From Stappia indica (GTDB lineage: Bacteria; Pseudomonadota; Alphaproteobacteria; Rhizobiales; Stappiaceae), in contig NZ_JAIVMG010000011.1 of the NCBI RefSeq assembly GCF_020177335.1, positions 1 to 64,000 of the forward strand: a stretch of 64,000 nucleotides of DNA, in the 5' to 3' direction. This document shows positions 18,713-30,970 of this stretch, piece after piece (position 1 is the first letter of the stretch; each line of letters starts with the position of its first letter). Both the position numbers and the translations under genes were made by a program. The notes below the pieces were generated by a model. It ran no database searches. It had not been told where the DNA came from and saw only the letters and a program-made list of their open reading frames with translations.

Positions 18713-19791
18713 TCATACCGCAATGCGCAGGCTACCGGCTGCTTGACGCTCGCTCTCCATTTTGCGTAGGCGCGCCACTGCATCGCTCACCCGCGGGTGT
18801 CGATAGCGCAGCAGCGACTTGATATCGACGTGGCCGGAAAAGTCCATCACCTGCTCAGCGGTCCAGCCATGATCAAAACAACGCGAAATCGCCTCATGCC
18901 TGAAATCGTGCCAACGCCAATGGGCGACACCAGCACGTAGACGTGCCCGCTCGAACGCGTTCTTCAGTGCCTCAGCGGAAATCGGGAAGATATGTCCTTC
19001 CCTTTTCTCGCGGCCGGGAAGCTCTTCGACGACGACCTGCGCGGCGTAGGTAAGCAGAATATCCCTTCCGCGCCCGTTCTTGGCGTCGTGCAGATAAATC
19101 GTTCCGCCGTTGTGGCTGTAATCACTCCAGCGAAGGCGCAGCAGTTCGGACCGCCTGCACCCGGTCTCCAGTGCGAACCGGGCGGCCGGTAGAAGAAGTT
19201 TGTTTCGTGCACAGGCGAACTCGTGGAAGAGCCGGTCCTCCTCATCCGGTTCGAGCCGGATAATGCGCTCGTCCCGTACCTGGGGGCGGCTGACCTGGTC
19301 CAACGGAGAGCCAAGCATCTCAAGATCAATCGCTGCCTGTCTCATGACCGGCATCAGCAAATTCATTTCCCGGCGGACGGTGCTGGATTTCACCTCTTCC
19401 AGCCGCAGTGCCTTCCACTCAACCCAATCTTGGCGGGTAATATTCGCCATGCTCATCTGACAGAATGGGGGATAGCGTTTGATGAAAGTGGAGAGACGTG
19501 CGGCTTCGCCGTCTTTGCCCTTTTCTCGCTTTTCTGGACTTCCCTAATGGCATTCTCCAGCACTTCACCGAGGGTGATCCGCTCCGGAGCCCGGTGGTCG
19601 CGACGGCTGCCATGGTTGCGGACATTGAGGACCTGGACGACGGCGGCATCGGCATCCGCCAGCCGGTCGAACGTTTTCGTGTAGTCGGGGAAGCCTTTCT
19701 TGCGGATCTTGACCTGATAGCCGGTCAGGCGTCCGTCCGAGGAAATGCGCTCATATACGTGAGGATGGTTGTTGAGTTTCTTGGTCGGCAC
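18713..19791 (-). pseudogene. Tyrosine site-specific integrase, split by a frameshift
   Basis: The C-terminal part (frame open from 19456 to 18713) has the tyrosine recombinase catalytic residues: Arg in ETGCRRSELLRLRW, Lys in LHDAKNGRGR, HDFRHEA, the second His in FSGHVDIKSL and the nucleophile in LLRYRHP. The N-terminal part (from the ATG at 19791) is an arm-binding domain, MPTKKLNNHPHVYERISSDG to REVQKSEKRAK. The two frames differ by -1, and the switch lies near 19520 at an AAAAGGG run. After it the correct frame reads GKDGEAARLSTFIKRY into the C-terminal part. Repaired, the protein is about 359 aa, normal for the family. It faces tRNA-Arg, its likely attachment site. Mutation, sequencing error or a slippage site are all possible; a broken integrase would trap the island. 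Confidence 0.75.
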
Positions 19792-19893
19792 GGGACTTTG
19801 GTTCCTTGAAATAGGATTTGTCCCAAATTTGTCCCAAACCTATGAAAGGAACAAATTTTCACCGTAGAAATTTCGCTAAGCCATTGAAAACAT

Positions 19894-19970
<77 letters not shown>

Positions 19971-20082
19971 TTCGCGGCGACGGGCGCCGGATAACGCGGC
20001 AGGGATAGCCGATCCAATCCGGCGACGCAACGGTTTTTATGCAAAGACCGGCGCGTCGCCAACAGCTTCCGCCACAGGTGGG

Positions 20083-20118
20083 AAAACCCGGTGCCACCCA
20101 CTGTCGGGTGCGGCACCA
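20083..20118 (-). terminator. Possible terminator after trpB
   Basis: On the minus strand a stem (GGTGCCGCACCC pairing with GGGTGGCACC around a short loop) is followed by GGGTTTT, just past the trpB stop. The T run is short, so it is a weak call. Confidence 0.45.
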
Positions 20119-20127
20119 GGCCGGGCG

Positions 20128-21342
20128 TCAGAGATCGAAGCCGAGCAGGTTGCCGACGGTGAACACGTCCTTGTCGCCGCGCCCGCACAGGTTCATGACG
20201 ATGATCTGATCCTTGTCCATGGTCGGTGCCAGCTTCATCACCTGGGCAAAGGCATGGGCCGGCTCCAGCGCCGGGATGATGCCTTCCACCCGGGTCAGCA
20301 GCTGGAACGCCTCCAGCGCCTCCGTGTCGGTGACCGGCACGTAATTCGCCCGGCCGATATCCTTCAGCCAGGAATGCTCCGGACCGATGCCCGGATAATC
20401 GAGCCCGGCGGACACCGAATGCCCCTCCAGGATCTGACCGTCGTCGTCCTGCAGGAGGTAGGTGCGGTTGCCATGCAGCACGCCGGGCTTGCCGGCATTC
20501 AGCGAGGCGCAGTGCTCCTCGCCCTCCAGCCCCTTGCCACCGGCCTCAACGCCGTAGATCGCCACGCCGTTGTCATCGAGGAAGGGGTGGAACAGGCCAA
20601 TGGCGTTGGAGCCGCCGCCCACGGCCGCCACCAGCGCATCGGGCAGCCGGCCCTCGGCCTCCATGATCTGCGCGCGGGCTTCCGTGCCGATCACCGACTG
20701 GAAGTCGCGCACCATCTCCGGATACGGGTGCGGCCCGGCGGCGGTGCCGATCAGGTAATAGGTGTCCGCCACATTGGTCACCCAGTCGCGCAGGGCCTCG
20801 TTCATGGCGTCCTTCAGGGTGCCCGCACCGGCGGTCACCGGCACGATTTCCGCGCCCAGGAGCTTCATGCGGAAGACGTTGGGCTTTTGCCGCTCCACAT
20901 CGGTGGCGCCCATGTAAACAACGCAAGGGAGGCCAAACCGGGCGCAGACGGTTGCCGTCGCCACACCATGCTGACCGGCGCCGGTCTCGGCGATGATCCG
21001 GGTCTTGCCCATGCGCTTGGCCAACAGGATCTGGCCGAGGCAGTTGTTGATCTTGTGGCTGCCGGTGTGGTTCAGCTCGTCGCGCTTGAAATAGATCCTG
21101 GCGCCGCCCAGTTCCTCCGTCATCCGCTCGGCGAAATAGAGCGGCGAGGGCCGGCCTGTGTAATGGGTGTTGAGCGTGTCGATCTCGCCCTGGAACGCCG
21201 GATCGGCCTTGGCATCCGCATAGGCCTTTTCCAGCTCCAGGATCAGCGGCATCAGGGTTTCGGCCACATAGCGACCGCCGAAGATCCCGAAATGTCCCCG
21301 CTCGTCCGGACCGGAGCGATAGGTGTTCTGCTGCATCGTCAT
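20128..21342 (-). CDS. trpB: Tryptophan synthase beta chain
   Basis: It joins indole to serine with pyridoxal phosphate in the last step of tryptophan synthesis, in the cytoplasmic TrpA2B2 complex. The 404-aa length is normal. The start region ([17 protein letters not shown]) is characteristic, the PLP lysine lies in [15 protein letters not shown] near residue 97, and the phosphate-binding loop is GGGSNAIG. Its start overlaps the stop of trpF by four bases, so the two are one operon. trpA normally follows trpB, but here the tRNA-Arg gene with the integrated island follows, so trpA, if still near, must be beyond the island on the left. Confidence 0.98.
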   Translation of the reverse strand: MTMQQNTYRSGPDERGHFGIFGGRYVAETLMPLILELEKAYADAKADPAFQGEIDTLNTHYTGRPSPLYFAERMTEELGGARIYFKRDELNHTGSHKINNCLGQILLAKRMGKTRIIAETGAGQHGVATATVCARFGLPCVVYMGATDVERQKPNVFRMKLLGAEIVPVTAGAGTLKDAMNEALRDWVTNVADTYYLIGTAAGPHPYPEMVRDFQSVIGTEARAQIMEAEGRLPDALVAAVGGGSNAIGLFHPFLDDNGVAIYGVEAGGKGLEGEEHCASLNAGKPGVLHGNRTYLLQDDDGQILEGHSVSAGLDYPGIGPEHSWLKDIGRANYVPVTDTEALEAFQLLTRVEGIIPALEPAHAFAQVMKLAPTMDKDQIIVMNLCGRGDKDVFTVGNLLGFDL

Positions 21343-22007
21343 GCGCCCAATTCCTCTTTTGCGGCGGAGCGTGCCGCCGCCACGAATTTTTCGATCAAGT
21401 CCGGATCCTTTTCCCCGCGGGCGCGCTCCACGCCGGAGGAGACGTCGACGGCCGAAATGCCGCTGATGCGGATCGCATCCGCAACGGTGCCGACGGCAAG
21501 GCCACCGGAAAGCATGAGCGGCGGGCCAAGGTCAAGGCCCTTGAGAAGCGTCCAGTCGAAGGCAAGGCCGTTGCCGCCGGGAAGCTCCGCCCCCTTCGGC
21601 GGCTTGGCGTCAAACAGCAGCCGGTCCACATGGCCGACATAGGCGCGGGCCGCCTCGATGTCCTCCGGCCCCGACACGCCCAGCGCCTTCATGACGCGGA
21701 TGCCATGGGCGACGCGCAGCGCAGCGCAGCGCTCGGGGCTTTCCGCGCCGTGCAATTGCAGCCAGTCGGGCCGGACCTTACGCACGATCTCCTTGATCAG
21801 CGCATCATCGGCATTGACGGTGAGGGCGACGATCTGCGCGCGGCCACGCGCCCGCGCGGCGAGCGCGGCGGCGGTCTCCAGCGAGACATGGCGCGGGCTC
21901 TTTTCGAAGAAGACCAGACCGATCATCTGCGCGCCCGCATCCAGCGCGGCATCCAGCGTCGCTTCGGTCGACAGACCGCAGATCTTGACGATTTGCCGGC
22001 GGGGCAT
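21339..22007 (-). CDS. trpF: Phosphoribosylanthranilate isomerase
   Basis: It isomerises phosphoribosylanthranilate to CdRP in tryptophan synthesis. The ATG at 22007 ([20 protein letters not shown]) gives 222 aa and has AAAGGA upstream. The frame open to 22103 would add an Arg/Gly-rich stretch unlike the family. The catalytic Cys is in KICGLST near residue 10, the catalytic Asp is in [10 protein letters not shown], and the phosphate-binding part is [12 protein letters not shown]. It is translationally coupled to trpB (ATGA overlap). Confidence 0.96.
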   Translation of the reverse strand: MPRRQIVKICGLSTEATLDAALDAGAQMIGLVFFEKSPRHVSLETAAALAARARGRAQIVALTVNADDALIKEIVRKVRPDWLQLHGAESPERCAALRVAHGIRVMKALGVSGPEDIEAARAYVGHVDRLLFDAKPPKGAELPGGNGLAFDWTLLKGLDLGPPLMLSGGLAVGTVADAIRISGISAVDVSSGVERARGEKDPDLIEKFVAAARSAAKEELGA

Positions 22008-22124
22008 CGTCGTTCCTTTCCCGTGAAATCCGTGCGCCCCGGCGGGCGGACCGCCGCCGCGCATGAAGATCATGCACCGCAGCCCGTCCGGCGAGGGTGT
22101 CATCCGGCCCGCAGGCCGGAAGGG

Positions 22125-24407
<2,283 letters not shown>

Positions 24408-24535
24408 GTAGCCCTCCAGTTGCGCTCCGCCTCCGCTGGCGGACGCAGACATTATCCCCTGAAAATACAGCACTCAACCCGCCATGCGGATCGGGCGGGC
24501 TGAAACCACCGATCCCTTTTGCTAGGGTCGCCCGC

Positions 24536-27271
24536 ATGTCGACGAAACCAGCGGAAACCCGCCCTCGGGACAGCGACGCGCCGGAGCAAAAAGCCGCACC
24601 GCGCCTGACCCCGATGATGGCGCAGTATATCGAGATCAAGACGGCCAATCCGGATTGCCTGCTGTTCTACCGGATGGGCGATTTCTATGAGCTGTTCTTT
24701 GAAGACGCGGAAGCCGCCTCGCGGGCGCTCGGCATCACCCTGACCAAGCGCGGCAAGCATCTGGGCGAAGACATTCCCATGTGCGGCGTGCCGGTGGTCT
24801 CCGCCGATGACTATCTGCAGAAGCTGATAGCCCTGGGCTTTCGCGTCGCCGTTTGCGAACAGACCGAAAATCCGGCCGAAGCCAAGAAGCGCGGCGCCAA
24901 ATCGGTGGTCCGGCGCGACGTGGTGCGTCTCGTCACCCCCGGCACGCTGACCGAGGACCGGCTGCTCGACGCCGCCCGCAACAACTATCTCCTGGCGTTG
25001 CACCGGGCGCGCGGCGGCTCGCTCGATGGCGACACCGTGTATGGCCTCGCCTGGATCGACATTTCCACCGGCGTCTTTCGTGTCGCCAGCAGCGACGAGG
25101 CGCGGCTTGCCGCCGATCTTGCCCGGATCGACCCGCGCGAGGTGGTCATCGCCGACACTCTGCTGGAGGACGAGGGGCTGAAGGGCCGGATCGCCGACAG
25201 CCGGGCGGCGCTGTCACCGGTGCCGCGCAGCCTGTTCGACGGCGCCACCGCCGCCGACCGGCTCGCCCGCTATTTCGGTGTCGCGACCCTCGACAGTTTC
25301 GGCCAGTTCTCCCGGGCAGAGCTGACGGCGGCTGCCGGCGCGCTCGGCTATGTGGAGCGCACCCAGTTCGGCGAGCGGCCGCCGCTCGATCCGCCCTCGC
25401 GCGAGGGCGATGGCCAGCGGATGCTGATCGATCCGGCCACCCGGGCCAATCTGGAGCTGATGCGCACCCTGTCCGGCGAACGCGGCGGCTCGCTCCTGTC
25501 GGTGATCGACCGCACGGTCTCCGGCGCCGGTTCGCGGCTTCTGGCAAGCCGACTGGCCAGCCCGCTGACCGACCTTGCGGCGATCCATGCCCGCCAGGCG
25601 GCGATCGCCTATCTCCATCAGGACACCTATCTGCGCGAACGACTGCGCGGGGCGCTGAAATCGGTGCCGGACATCGCCCGGGCACTGTCGCGGCTGGCGC
25701 TGCAGCGCGGCGGTCCGCGCGACCTTCAGGCGCTGGCCGAAGGGCTGGCGGCGGCGGGCGAGATCGCCGCGCTGTTTGCCGAGGGCACGGAGCTGCCGGC
25801 GGAACTCGCCGCCGCGCTGGCCGACCTCAGGGCCGCGCCGATGACGCTGGCCGGCGAGCTGGCCCGGGCCATCGACGACAACGCGCCGCTCCTGAAACGC
25901 GATGGCGGCTTCATTGCCGCCGGCTATCTGGACGAGCTGGACGAGCTCCGCCGGCTGCGCGACGACAGCCGCAAGGTGATCGCCAAGATGCAAGGGGACC
26001 TGTGCGAGGAGCTCGCCGTTCGCGCCCTGAAGATCAAGCACAACAATGTGCTCGGCTGGTTCATCGAGGTGCCGGCGGCCCATGCGGACAAGCTGACAAG
26101 CGATCCCGCCCGGTTCATTCACCGGCAAACCATGGCCGGCGCCATGCGCTTCACCACGCCGGATCTGGCCGATCTGGAAAGCCGGATCGCCAATGCGGCC
26201 GGCCGGGCGCTCGCGCTGGAACTTGAGACATTCGACCGGCTCACCGCCGAGGTGGTCACTGTTGGCGCGCCGATCAAGACGGTGGCGGCGGCGCTTGCCG
26301 TTCTCGATGTCGCCAGCGCGCTGGCGGTGCTGGCGGAGGCGGAGGACCATGTCTGCCCGCTGGTCGACGACAGCCTCGCCTTCGAGATCGAAGGCGGCCG
26401 GCATCCGGTGGTTGAGCAGGCCCTGAAGCGCAGCGGCGGCGAGACCTTCGTCGCCAACGACGCCAATCTCGGCCCCGGCGAGGGCGAGGAAAGCGGCCAT
26501 ATCTGGCTGATCACCGGCCCGAACATGGCCGGTAAATCCACCTTCCTGCGGCAGAACGCGCTGATCGCCATCCTGGCGCAGATGGGCGCCTTCGTGCCGG
26601 CGCGCCGGGCCCGGATCGGCATTGTCGACCGGCTGTTCTCGCGAGTGGGCGCTGCCGACGATCTGGCGCGCGGGCGCTCCACCTTCATGGTGGAAATGGT
26701 GGAAACCGCCGCCATTCTCAATCAGGCGGGGCCGCGTTCGCTGGTCATCCTCGATGAGATCGGCCGTGGCACCTCGACCTTCGACGGGCTGTCGATCGCC
26801 TGGGCTGCGATCGAGAACCTGCATGAGGTCAACCGGTCGCGGGCGCTGTTTGCCACCCACTACCATGAACTCACCGCGCTTTCCGGCCGCCTGCCGCGCC
26901 TGGCCAATGCCACCGTGCGGGTCAAGGAATGGCAGGGCGACGTGGTGTTCCTGCATGAGATCGCGCCCGGCGCCGCCGACCGGTCCTATGGCATTCAGGT
27001 GGCCAAGCTCGCCGGTCTGCCGGCGGCGGTGGTCGAACGGGCACGGCAGGTGCTGTCGCAACTGGAAGAGCAGGACCGCCGGGCGCCAGCCGAAGCGTTG
27101 ATCGACGATCTGCCGCTGTTCGCGGCCATGTCGCCGAGCCCGGCCCCGGCGACTGCACCGGCGGCACCGGACCCGGTTCTTGAGACCCTGGATGGGCTCG
27201 ACCCGGACGACCTCACCCCGCGCGAGGCGCTGGAGGCGCTCTACGCTCTGAAACGGGCACGGGCAGGCTAG
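24536..27271 (+). CDS. mutS: DNA mismatch repair protein MutS
   Basis: It recognises base mismatches and short loops and starts methyl-independent or strand-directed repair with MutL. The 911-aa protein has the mismatch-reading Phe-x-Glu in [10 protein letters not shown] (residues 50-52), followed by connector, lever and clamp domains. The ATPase has Walker [11 protein letters not shown], Walker [17 protein letters not shown] and the FATHYHELT switch. The C-terminus ([19 protein letters not shown]) fits the tetramer helix. The N-terminal 20 residues are polar and variable, as in relatives. It reads away from maeB. Confidence 0.98.
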   Translation: MSTKPAETRPRDSDAPEQKAAPRLTPMMAQYIEIKTANPDCLLFYRMGDFYELFFEDAEAASRALGITLTKRGKHLGEDIPMCGVPVVSADDYLQKLIALGFRVAVCEQTENPAEAKKRGAKSVVRRDVVRLVTPGTLTEDRLLDAARNNYLLALHRARGGSLDGDTVYGLAWIDISTGVFRVASSDEARLAADLARIDPREVVIADTLLEDEGLKGRIADSRAALSPVPRSLFDGATAADRLARYFGVATLDSFGQFSRAELTAAAGALGYVERTQFGERPPLDPPSREGDGQRMLIDPATRANLELMRTLSGERGGSLLSVIDRTVSGAGSRLLASRLASPLTDLAAIHARQAAIAYLHQDTYLRERLRGALKSVPDIARALSRLALQRGGPRDLQALAEGLAAAGEIAALFAEGTELPAELAAALADLRAAPMTLAGELARAIDDNAPLLKRDGGFIAAGYLDELDELRRLRDDSRKVIAKMQGDLCEELAVRALKIKHNNVLGWFIEVPAAHADKLTSDPARFIHRQTMAGAMRFTTPDLADLESRIANAAGRALALELETFDRLTAEVVTVGAPIKTVAAALAVLDVASALAVLAEAEDHVCPLVDDSLAFEIEGGRHPVVEQALKRSGGETFVANDANLGPGEGEESGHIWLITGPNMAGKSTFLRQNALIAILAQMGAFVPARRARIGIVDRLFSRVGAADDLARGRSTFMVEMVETAAILNQAGPRSLVILDEIGRGTSTFDGLSIAWAAIENLHEVNRSRALFATHYHELTALSGRLPRLANATVRVKEWQGDVVFLHEIAPGAADRSYGIQVAKLAGLPAAVVERARQVLSQLEEQDRRAPAEALIDDLPLFAAMSPSPAPATAPAAPDPVLETLDGLDPDDLTPREALEALYALKRARAG

Positions 27272-27316
27272 GAAGCCGGCTAATAAACAGACCGGCGCGT
27301 TGTGCCGGCGGGCCGG

Positions 27317-28237
27317 TCACACCGTCTCCAGCACCGGACCGGAAAGGCCCGCCTCCCAGCCGAGAATGGCGCGTTTTCGCGTCAGACCCCAATGATAGCC
27401 GCATAAGGATCCACTGCTGCCCAGCACCCGATGGCAGGGCACCACGAAGGACATCGGGTTGCGGCCAACCGCGCTGCCGACGGCGCGGGCGGCACGCGGC
27501 TTGCCCAGATGGCTGGCGATCTCCGAATAGGTCGAGGCCCGGCCAAAGGGGATATGCAACAGGGTCTCCCAGACGCGGATCTCGAAATCGGTGCCAATGA
27601 AGACGATCTTCAGCGGCTGCTCCGCCGACCAGGCGGCGGGGTCGAAGATGCGCCGCGCGGTCGCGGCGGTCTTCGCCGCATCTTCGCGATAGGCCGCGCG
27701 CGGCCAACGGCCCATCATGTCCTCCAGCGCCGCCGCCTCCTCGCCCGGATCGGCGAAGGCGAGCCCGGCCAGGCCATGCTCCGTGGTCATCACCAGCGCC
27801 CGGCCGAAAGGCGAGGGGTGAAAGCCATAGGTGATGGTCACCCCGGCGCCGCGCGCCCGGTAGGCGCCCGGGGTCATCGCCTCATGGGCGACAAACAGGT
27901 CATGCAGCCGGGCCGGACCGGACAGGCCGAGCTCATAGCTGGTGTCCAGCACCGTGGCGGCGTCCTTCAGGAGCGCCCTTGCATAATCCAGGGTGATCGC
28001 CTGCAGGAACTGCTTCGGCGTGATGCCCGCCCAGCGCGAGAACACCCGCTGCAACTGGATCGGCTGCAGGCCGACTCGGGCCGCAAGCTCCTCCAGAGAC
28101 GGCTGGCTGCGCCAGTCGCCGGTGATCGCCTCAAGGGTCTGGCGGACCACCTGATAATCGCGCGCCGCCTCCTCGCCGGTGGCGCAAGGGATCGCCGCAC
28201 GTGCTGCGATCTGAGCGGGGGATGAGGAAAGTGTCAT
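27317..28237 (-). CDS. AraC-type regulator fused to O6-alkylguanine-DNA alkyltransferase (Ada-like)
   Basis: The protein is 306 aa. Residues about 25-115 form an AraC helix-turn-helix (LEELAARVGLQPIQLQRVFS). Residues about 130-300 form a DNA alkyltransferase with the acceptor cysteine in FVVPCHRVLGSSGS and LCGYHWGLTRKRAIL after it. It removes methyl groups from O6-methylguanine. The N-terminal zinc domain that Ada uses to sense methylphosphotriesters is missing, because the protein starts about 20 residues before the AraC part. How it might sense damage as an activator is therefore unclear. It stands alone, convergent with mutS. Confidence 0.9.
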   Translation of the reverse strand: MTLSSSPAQIAARAAIPCATGEEAARDYQVVRQTLEAITGDWRSQPSLEELAARVGLQPIQLQRVFSRWAGITPKQFLQAITLDYARALLKDAATVLDTSYELGLSGPARLHDLFVAHEAMTPGAYRARGAGVTITYGFHPSPFGRALVMTTEHGLAGLAFADPGEEAAALEDMMGRWPRAAYREDAAKTAATARRIFDPAAWSAEQPLKIVFIGTDFEIRVWETLLHIPFGRASTYSEIASHLGKPRAARAVGSAVGRNPMSFVVPCHRVLGSSGSLCGYHWGLTRKRAILGWEAGLSGPVLETV

Positions 28238-28611
28238 GGAACGGGCCTCCGGTTTGGCCGAATGCTAGTCATTGCCCCGCACCGCCGCCACCCGTTTCCC
28301 GAGGCCGGGCCGCTCCCCATGGCGCGGGGCTTGCGACACCGGTACGGATCTGCCGGAACAGGACAGGGCAGTTCCTGTGTCATTCCGGGCAAGCGCCAGC
28401 GCGACCCGGAACCGGAGAGCCGAAGGACGACCGTATTCCGCTAGACACGAGCCGAGAGGTCGTGCCTCGCCGCTCCCGGATCTCCGCTGCGCTTCGTCCG
28501 GGAGGACGCCCACCAAAGCATTTGCATGTTGCTCTACCTGTCTTGCTTCGGCCAAAAACCCGCGCCACTCTGGCGGCGATTTTGATTTGATTGTGAAACC
28601 TGGATGGATTG
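28238..28611. other. Gap with dispersed repeat copy A
   Basis: This stretch of about 370 bp separates the divergent Ada-like and secreted-protein genes. It is dominated by the dispersed repeat at 28380-28511. A short reading frame in it is not gene-like. Confidence 0.6.
28380..28511 (+). repeat. Dispersed palindromic repeat, copy A
   Basis: It begins CATTCCGGGCAAGCGCCAGC and ends TCCGGGAGGACGCCC, with the inner block GAGGTCGTGCCTCGCCGCTC. The arms (TTCCGGGC and CGTCCGGGAGGA) can fold back on each other. It matches copies at 45381, 54730 and, in rearranged form, 35708. The size and intergenic position are like the REP/RIME repeats of rhizobia. Confidence 0.8.
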
Positions 28612-30336
28612 ATGACCCTTTCAAGGCCCTCACGGACCGAACAGCCGACACATTCCAGGCGGATCGGCGCCGCTGTCGTTGCCGGACTGGTGCTGCTGGC
28701 CGGCGCACCGGCGCAGGCGGAAACACCCCCCGAACGCAAGCTGGTGATGATCACCACCGATGACGATGCGCCGATCCGCGAGGTGCTGATCGACGGCACG
28801 GCGATGGAGGTGCGGCGGCGCTCCAAGGCCCGGGTGTTCGTCGAGGTGGCCGGCGATCCGGACAACGACGGTCAGATCCGCTGCCGGCGCCGGGTGCGGC
28901 TGGTGCTCGCCGATGGGCGCATTCTGGAAGAACCGGTCGACATCTGCGGCGACTGGAAGGTCACGGTCAAGGCCAGCGCCACGGTGCGCAGCGCCAATCA
29001 GGCAGGGGACGCCGCCCGCACGGTTCGTCCGGCGGTTCCGTCCACCGCAAGCCCCTCCGCACCGCCGCTTGCCGGCGGCATCCGCCGTCCGGAAACCGGC
29101 TCGGGCGGCAAGGACGCCCTGCGCGGCAGCGCCGATACGACGCCGGCGAGGCAGACGCCAGCAGCGGCGGACAAGAACACAACGACCAGCACGGCACCGG
29201 CGCCCGAGAGCACCGCGACGCCTCGTGATGAGGACGGAACGGTATCAGGCAACGCGGCGCCGACGGATTTCGGACCCGTGATCGAGGGACGAAGCTGGAA
29301 CGTCGCGCGCGAAGGCGGCGAGCTGCGGCTCTACTACGGGCTGGCGACGACCCATGACCGCACGCTGGTGGCCAGTTGCCAGCCCGGCGCCGGGGAAATG
29401 ACCTTCCGCTCGGCGGAAACCCGGTCGGAGCTGACCGAGGGCGCGCCGGTCGACGTCACGCTTTCGGCCAACGACATTACCCGCAGCTACACCGGAAAGG
29501 GATCGCAGCGAGCGGAAACCGGCCTGTCCTATCCGCTGGTCAACCTGTCCGCCGAAGATCCGATCTGGTCCGGGTTGATCCGCGGACAGACGCTGAACGT
29601 GGCCGTTGACGGAACCTGGCGCTTCGGCCTTTCGCTGAAGGGCAGCGCCCGGCATGTGCGCCAGTTCCAGAGCGCTTGCGCCCGACCCGCGCCGGTGGTG
29701 GCGAGCCCGCCGCCGGTCGGCGATGACAGGCCGGTGGGCAGGGCAGCCGGCCCCAGCTGCGCCGATGAAGGCTTCATCACCTCCATTCCCAGCGACCGGC
29801 CTTCGACGCTGGTGTTCGCCAACACCCGGCGGCGGCCGGTGGTCGTGCACTGGATCAACTTCGATGGAAACCGGGAGACCCAGGCGCGGATCCCGCCGGG
29901 CGGGGAGATGGTGCAGCGGACCCTTGCCGGTCATCCCTGGCTGGTGTCCACCACCGACGGGCGCTGCATCGGCATCTATCTCGCCGGCGACCGCAGCCGC
30001 ACCGTCACCCTGCGGCCGGGCCGGATCGCCCCAGTGCCGGACCCGATCTATCGCGCACCCGAGCCGCTGTTGCCGCCGGCCAATATCGCACCGGGGCCGG
30101 ATCTGCTCGACATCGGTTATGACTGCGACAGCGGTGCCTATCTGACGGTGACCATCGACAACGACCGCCGGCTGGCGACGGTGCATGAAGCCGGCCGCTC
30201 GCCGGTGACCCTGGCCGAACGCGGCTCCGGACCCGGTTTCTACTACGCAGGCCGCGGGTATGCGCTGTCGGGCGAAGGCAACCGGGCGGTCTGGCAGCGC
30301 CCGGGCGCACCGCCGCAATATTGCCGCGTGTTCTGA
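28612..30336 (+). CDS. Secreted protein of unknown function
   Basis: I do not recognise this 574-aa protein. A basic N-terminus and the hydrophobic run AAVVAGLVLLAGAPAQA (ending near residue 37) form a Sec signal peptide. Next comes a region of about 80 residues with a DxD-rich segment (DPDNDGQIRCRRRV). A long Ala/Pro/Thr linker (residues about 125-220) follows, then about 350 residues with several Cys (LVASCQPGAGEMTF, GPSCADEGFI, DGRCIGIYL, DIGYDCDSGAYLTV, PQYCRVF). The C-terminal 60 residues resemble the small membrane-inhibitor or MliC-like fold, though weakly. It is probably periplasmic or surface-attached. The ATG at 28612 is preferred over the TTG just before it. Confidence 0.7.
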   Translation: MTLSRPSRTEQPTHSRRIGAAVVAGLVLLAGAPAQAETPPERKLVMITTDDDAPIREVLIDGTAMEVRRRSKARVFVEVAGDPDNDGQIRCRRRVRLVLADGRILEEPVDICGDWKVTVKASATVRSANQAGDAARTVRPAVPSTASPSAPPLAGGIRRPETGSGGKDALRGSADTTPARQTPAAADKNTTTSTAPAPESTATPRDEDGTVSGNAAPTDFGPVIEGRSWNVAREGGELRLYYGLATTHDRTLVASCQPGAGEMTFRSAETRSELTEGAPVDVTLSANDITRSYTGKGSQRAETGLSYPLVNLSAEDPIWSGLIRGQTLNVAVDGTWRFGLSLKGSARHVRQFQSACARPAPVVASPPPVGDDRPVGRAAGPSCADEGFITSIPSDRPSTLVFANTRRRPVVVHWINFDGNRETQARIPPGGEMVQRTLAGHPWLVSTTDGRCIGIYLAGDRSRTVTLRPGRIAPVPDPIYRAPEPLLPPANIAPGPDLLDIGYDCDSGAYLTVTIDNDRRLATVHEAGRSPVTLAERGSGPGFYYAGRGYALSGEGNRAVWQRPGAPPQYCRVF

Positions 30337-30369
30337 TCGTCTGCGCTGATGACCACCGCGCGTCGCCGG

Positions 30370-30948
30370 TTATCCGGCGGCGCCAGTTGGCAGGGGCGGC
30401 GGCAGCGATGGGGGCAGGGGACCGCCCGAGCGGGCGGCGGCGAGCGCCGCCTGCAAGGCCCCGGCGAAGCTGGTGCGATCCTCCGGATTGAGGAACCCGC
30501 CGATATCCACCTTCTGACCGCGCATGGCCAGGGTGATCCGCACCACCCCTTCATCTTCTTCCTTGCGCACATGAAGCCGTGCCCAGAACGGATTGAAGCG
30601 ATATTCCCGGTGCCCGCCCCGGGGATTGACCTTGCGCACCAGAATTTCGGTGCGCGAGACCTGCACCTCCTCATAGGCGTTGGCGGCCTTGTAGTTCCAG
30701 CGAAACGCCAGATAGATGAGCAGGATATCCAGCCCGAGAAAGCCGAACACCGGCCAGGCGCCGAGCGCGAGAAACCCCAGCCCGGCGATCAGGCAGACAC
30801 CGCCGGTCACCGCCATCAGCACGCTGAAGCCGGTGGTGCCGAGCGAGCGGTAGGGGGTCAGCAGGGCGGCGAAAAACGGAGCATCGGCGGCATCCTCCGG
30901 CCCGGTCCCCGACATGTCCCGCTCTGTTTTCGGATTGCCGTTGCTCAT
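30370..30948 (-). CDS. DUF2244 integral membrane protein
   Basis: It has about 192 aa with two close hydrophobic helices (GFSVLMAVTGGVCLIAGLGF and LGAWPVFGFLGLDILLIYLA). Cytoplasmic or periplasmic strands follow (VQVSRTEILVRKVNPRG, YRFNPFWARLHVRK), the DUF2244 pattern. Its function is unknown. The ATG at 30948 (MSNGNPKTERD) is preferred; the open frame continues upstream but would overlap nth. It is divergent from nth with only 22 bp between starts, so they share a promoter region. Confidence 0.85.
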   Translation of the reverse strand: MSNGNPKTERDMSGTGPEDAADAPFFAALLTPYRSLGTTGFSVLMAVTGGVCLIAGLGFLALGAWPVFGFLGLDILLIYLAFRWNYKAANAYEEVQVSRTEILVRKVNPRGGHREYRFNPFWARLHVRKEEDEGVVRITLAMRGQKVDIGGFLNPEDRTSFAGALQAALAAARSGGPLPPSLPPPLPTGAAG

Positions 30949-30970
30949 GACGGGAAAGTATAGAGAAGGC

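Noticed and set aside
19500-19530. Programmed -1 frameshifting in the integrase
   Set aside because: The AAAAGGG run is weak as a slippage site and tyrosine integrases are not known to use it, so mutation or a read error is simpler.
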